A stretch of DNA of 6,003 bases from Nanobdellota archaeon (lineage in GTDB: Archaea > Nanobdellota > Nanobdellia > Woesearchaeales > JAGLGH01). The notes under the pieces were generated by a model, which ran no database searches, had not been told where the DNA came from, and was given only the letters and a program-made list of their open reading frames with translations. Below are positions 6,002 through 6,003 of the stretch, one piece after another; the first letter of the stretch is position 1; the number at the start of each line of letters is the position of its first letter. The translations under genes were made by a program, and so were the position numbers. Location: contig JAGLGH010000013.1 of NCBI GenBank assembly GCA_023144115.1, positions 1 through 6,003 on the forward strand, read 5' to 3'.

Positions 6002-6003
6002 GT

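Noticed and set aside
5889..6003. Minus-strand open frame (38 codons to a TGA) as the C-terminus of a gene beyond the edge
   Set aside because: The frame is short, its codons (CCG, GGG, CCC, CGC) are unlike the neighbours, the product tail shows no known motif, and the block is better explained by its inverted-repeat structure. It cannot be excluded without sequence past 6003.
5853..6003. Plus-strand open frame running to the window end
   Set aside because: No start codon lies near its beginning, and open frames on both strands are expected in a palindromic GC-rich block.

Overview
The window looks like chromosomal DNA from an AT-rich archaeon. Several things point that way: a tRNA gene interrupted by a short intron that folds like a bulge-helix-bulge substrate; TATA boxes about 26-30 bases upstream of a tRNA and of a gene that appears to be leaderless; and a metallophosphoesterase of the archaeal SbcD/Mre11-related type (TIGR00024/COG1407). 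A DPANN-type lineage would fit but cannot be shown from this sequence. All recognised genes lie on the minus strand, so transcription runs from high to low coordinates.

Reading in the direction of transcription: a GC-rich, strongly self-complementary element (5874-6001) lies at the right edge. Next is a TATA box and a gene for a secreted 692-residue transglutaminase-like protein with an intact Cys-His-Asp triad and C-terminal beta-sandwich-like regions. Its 3' end overlaps by 13 bases a gene for a cation diffusion facilitator whose metal-site residues (Asn/Asp in TM2, Asp/Asp in TM5) resemble manganese exporters. A tRNA-Gly(UCC) with its own TATA box and oligo-T end follows. Its 33-base intron is not in the anticodon loop but at the base of the D stem.

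A 172-base gap then carries five copies of ATTCCC/GGGAAT arranged as nested inverted repeats. It precedes a compact three-gene operon: a PIG-L/LmbE-family deacetylase, a GT4-type glycosyltransferase overlapping it by 4 bases (GTGA), and the phosphoesterase 3 bases further on, whose C-terminus runs off the left edge.

The glycosyltransferase-deacetylase pair recalls the first two steps of GPI anchor (PIG-A/PIG-L), mycothiol (MshA/MshB) and bacillithiol (BshA/BshB) synthesis, where a GlcNAc is transferred and then de-N-acetylated. Together with the secreted transglutaminase-like protein, the window leans towards cell-surface or glycoconjugate functions, but this is inference. The most unusual items are the misplaced tRNA intron, the structured GC-rich element and the ATTCCC repeat cluster.
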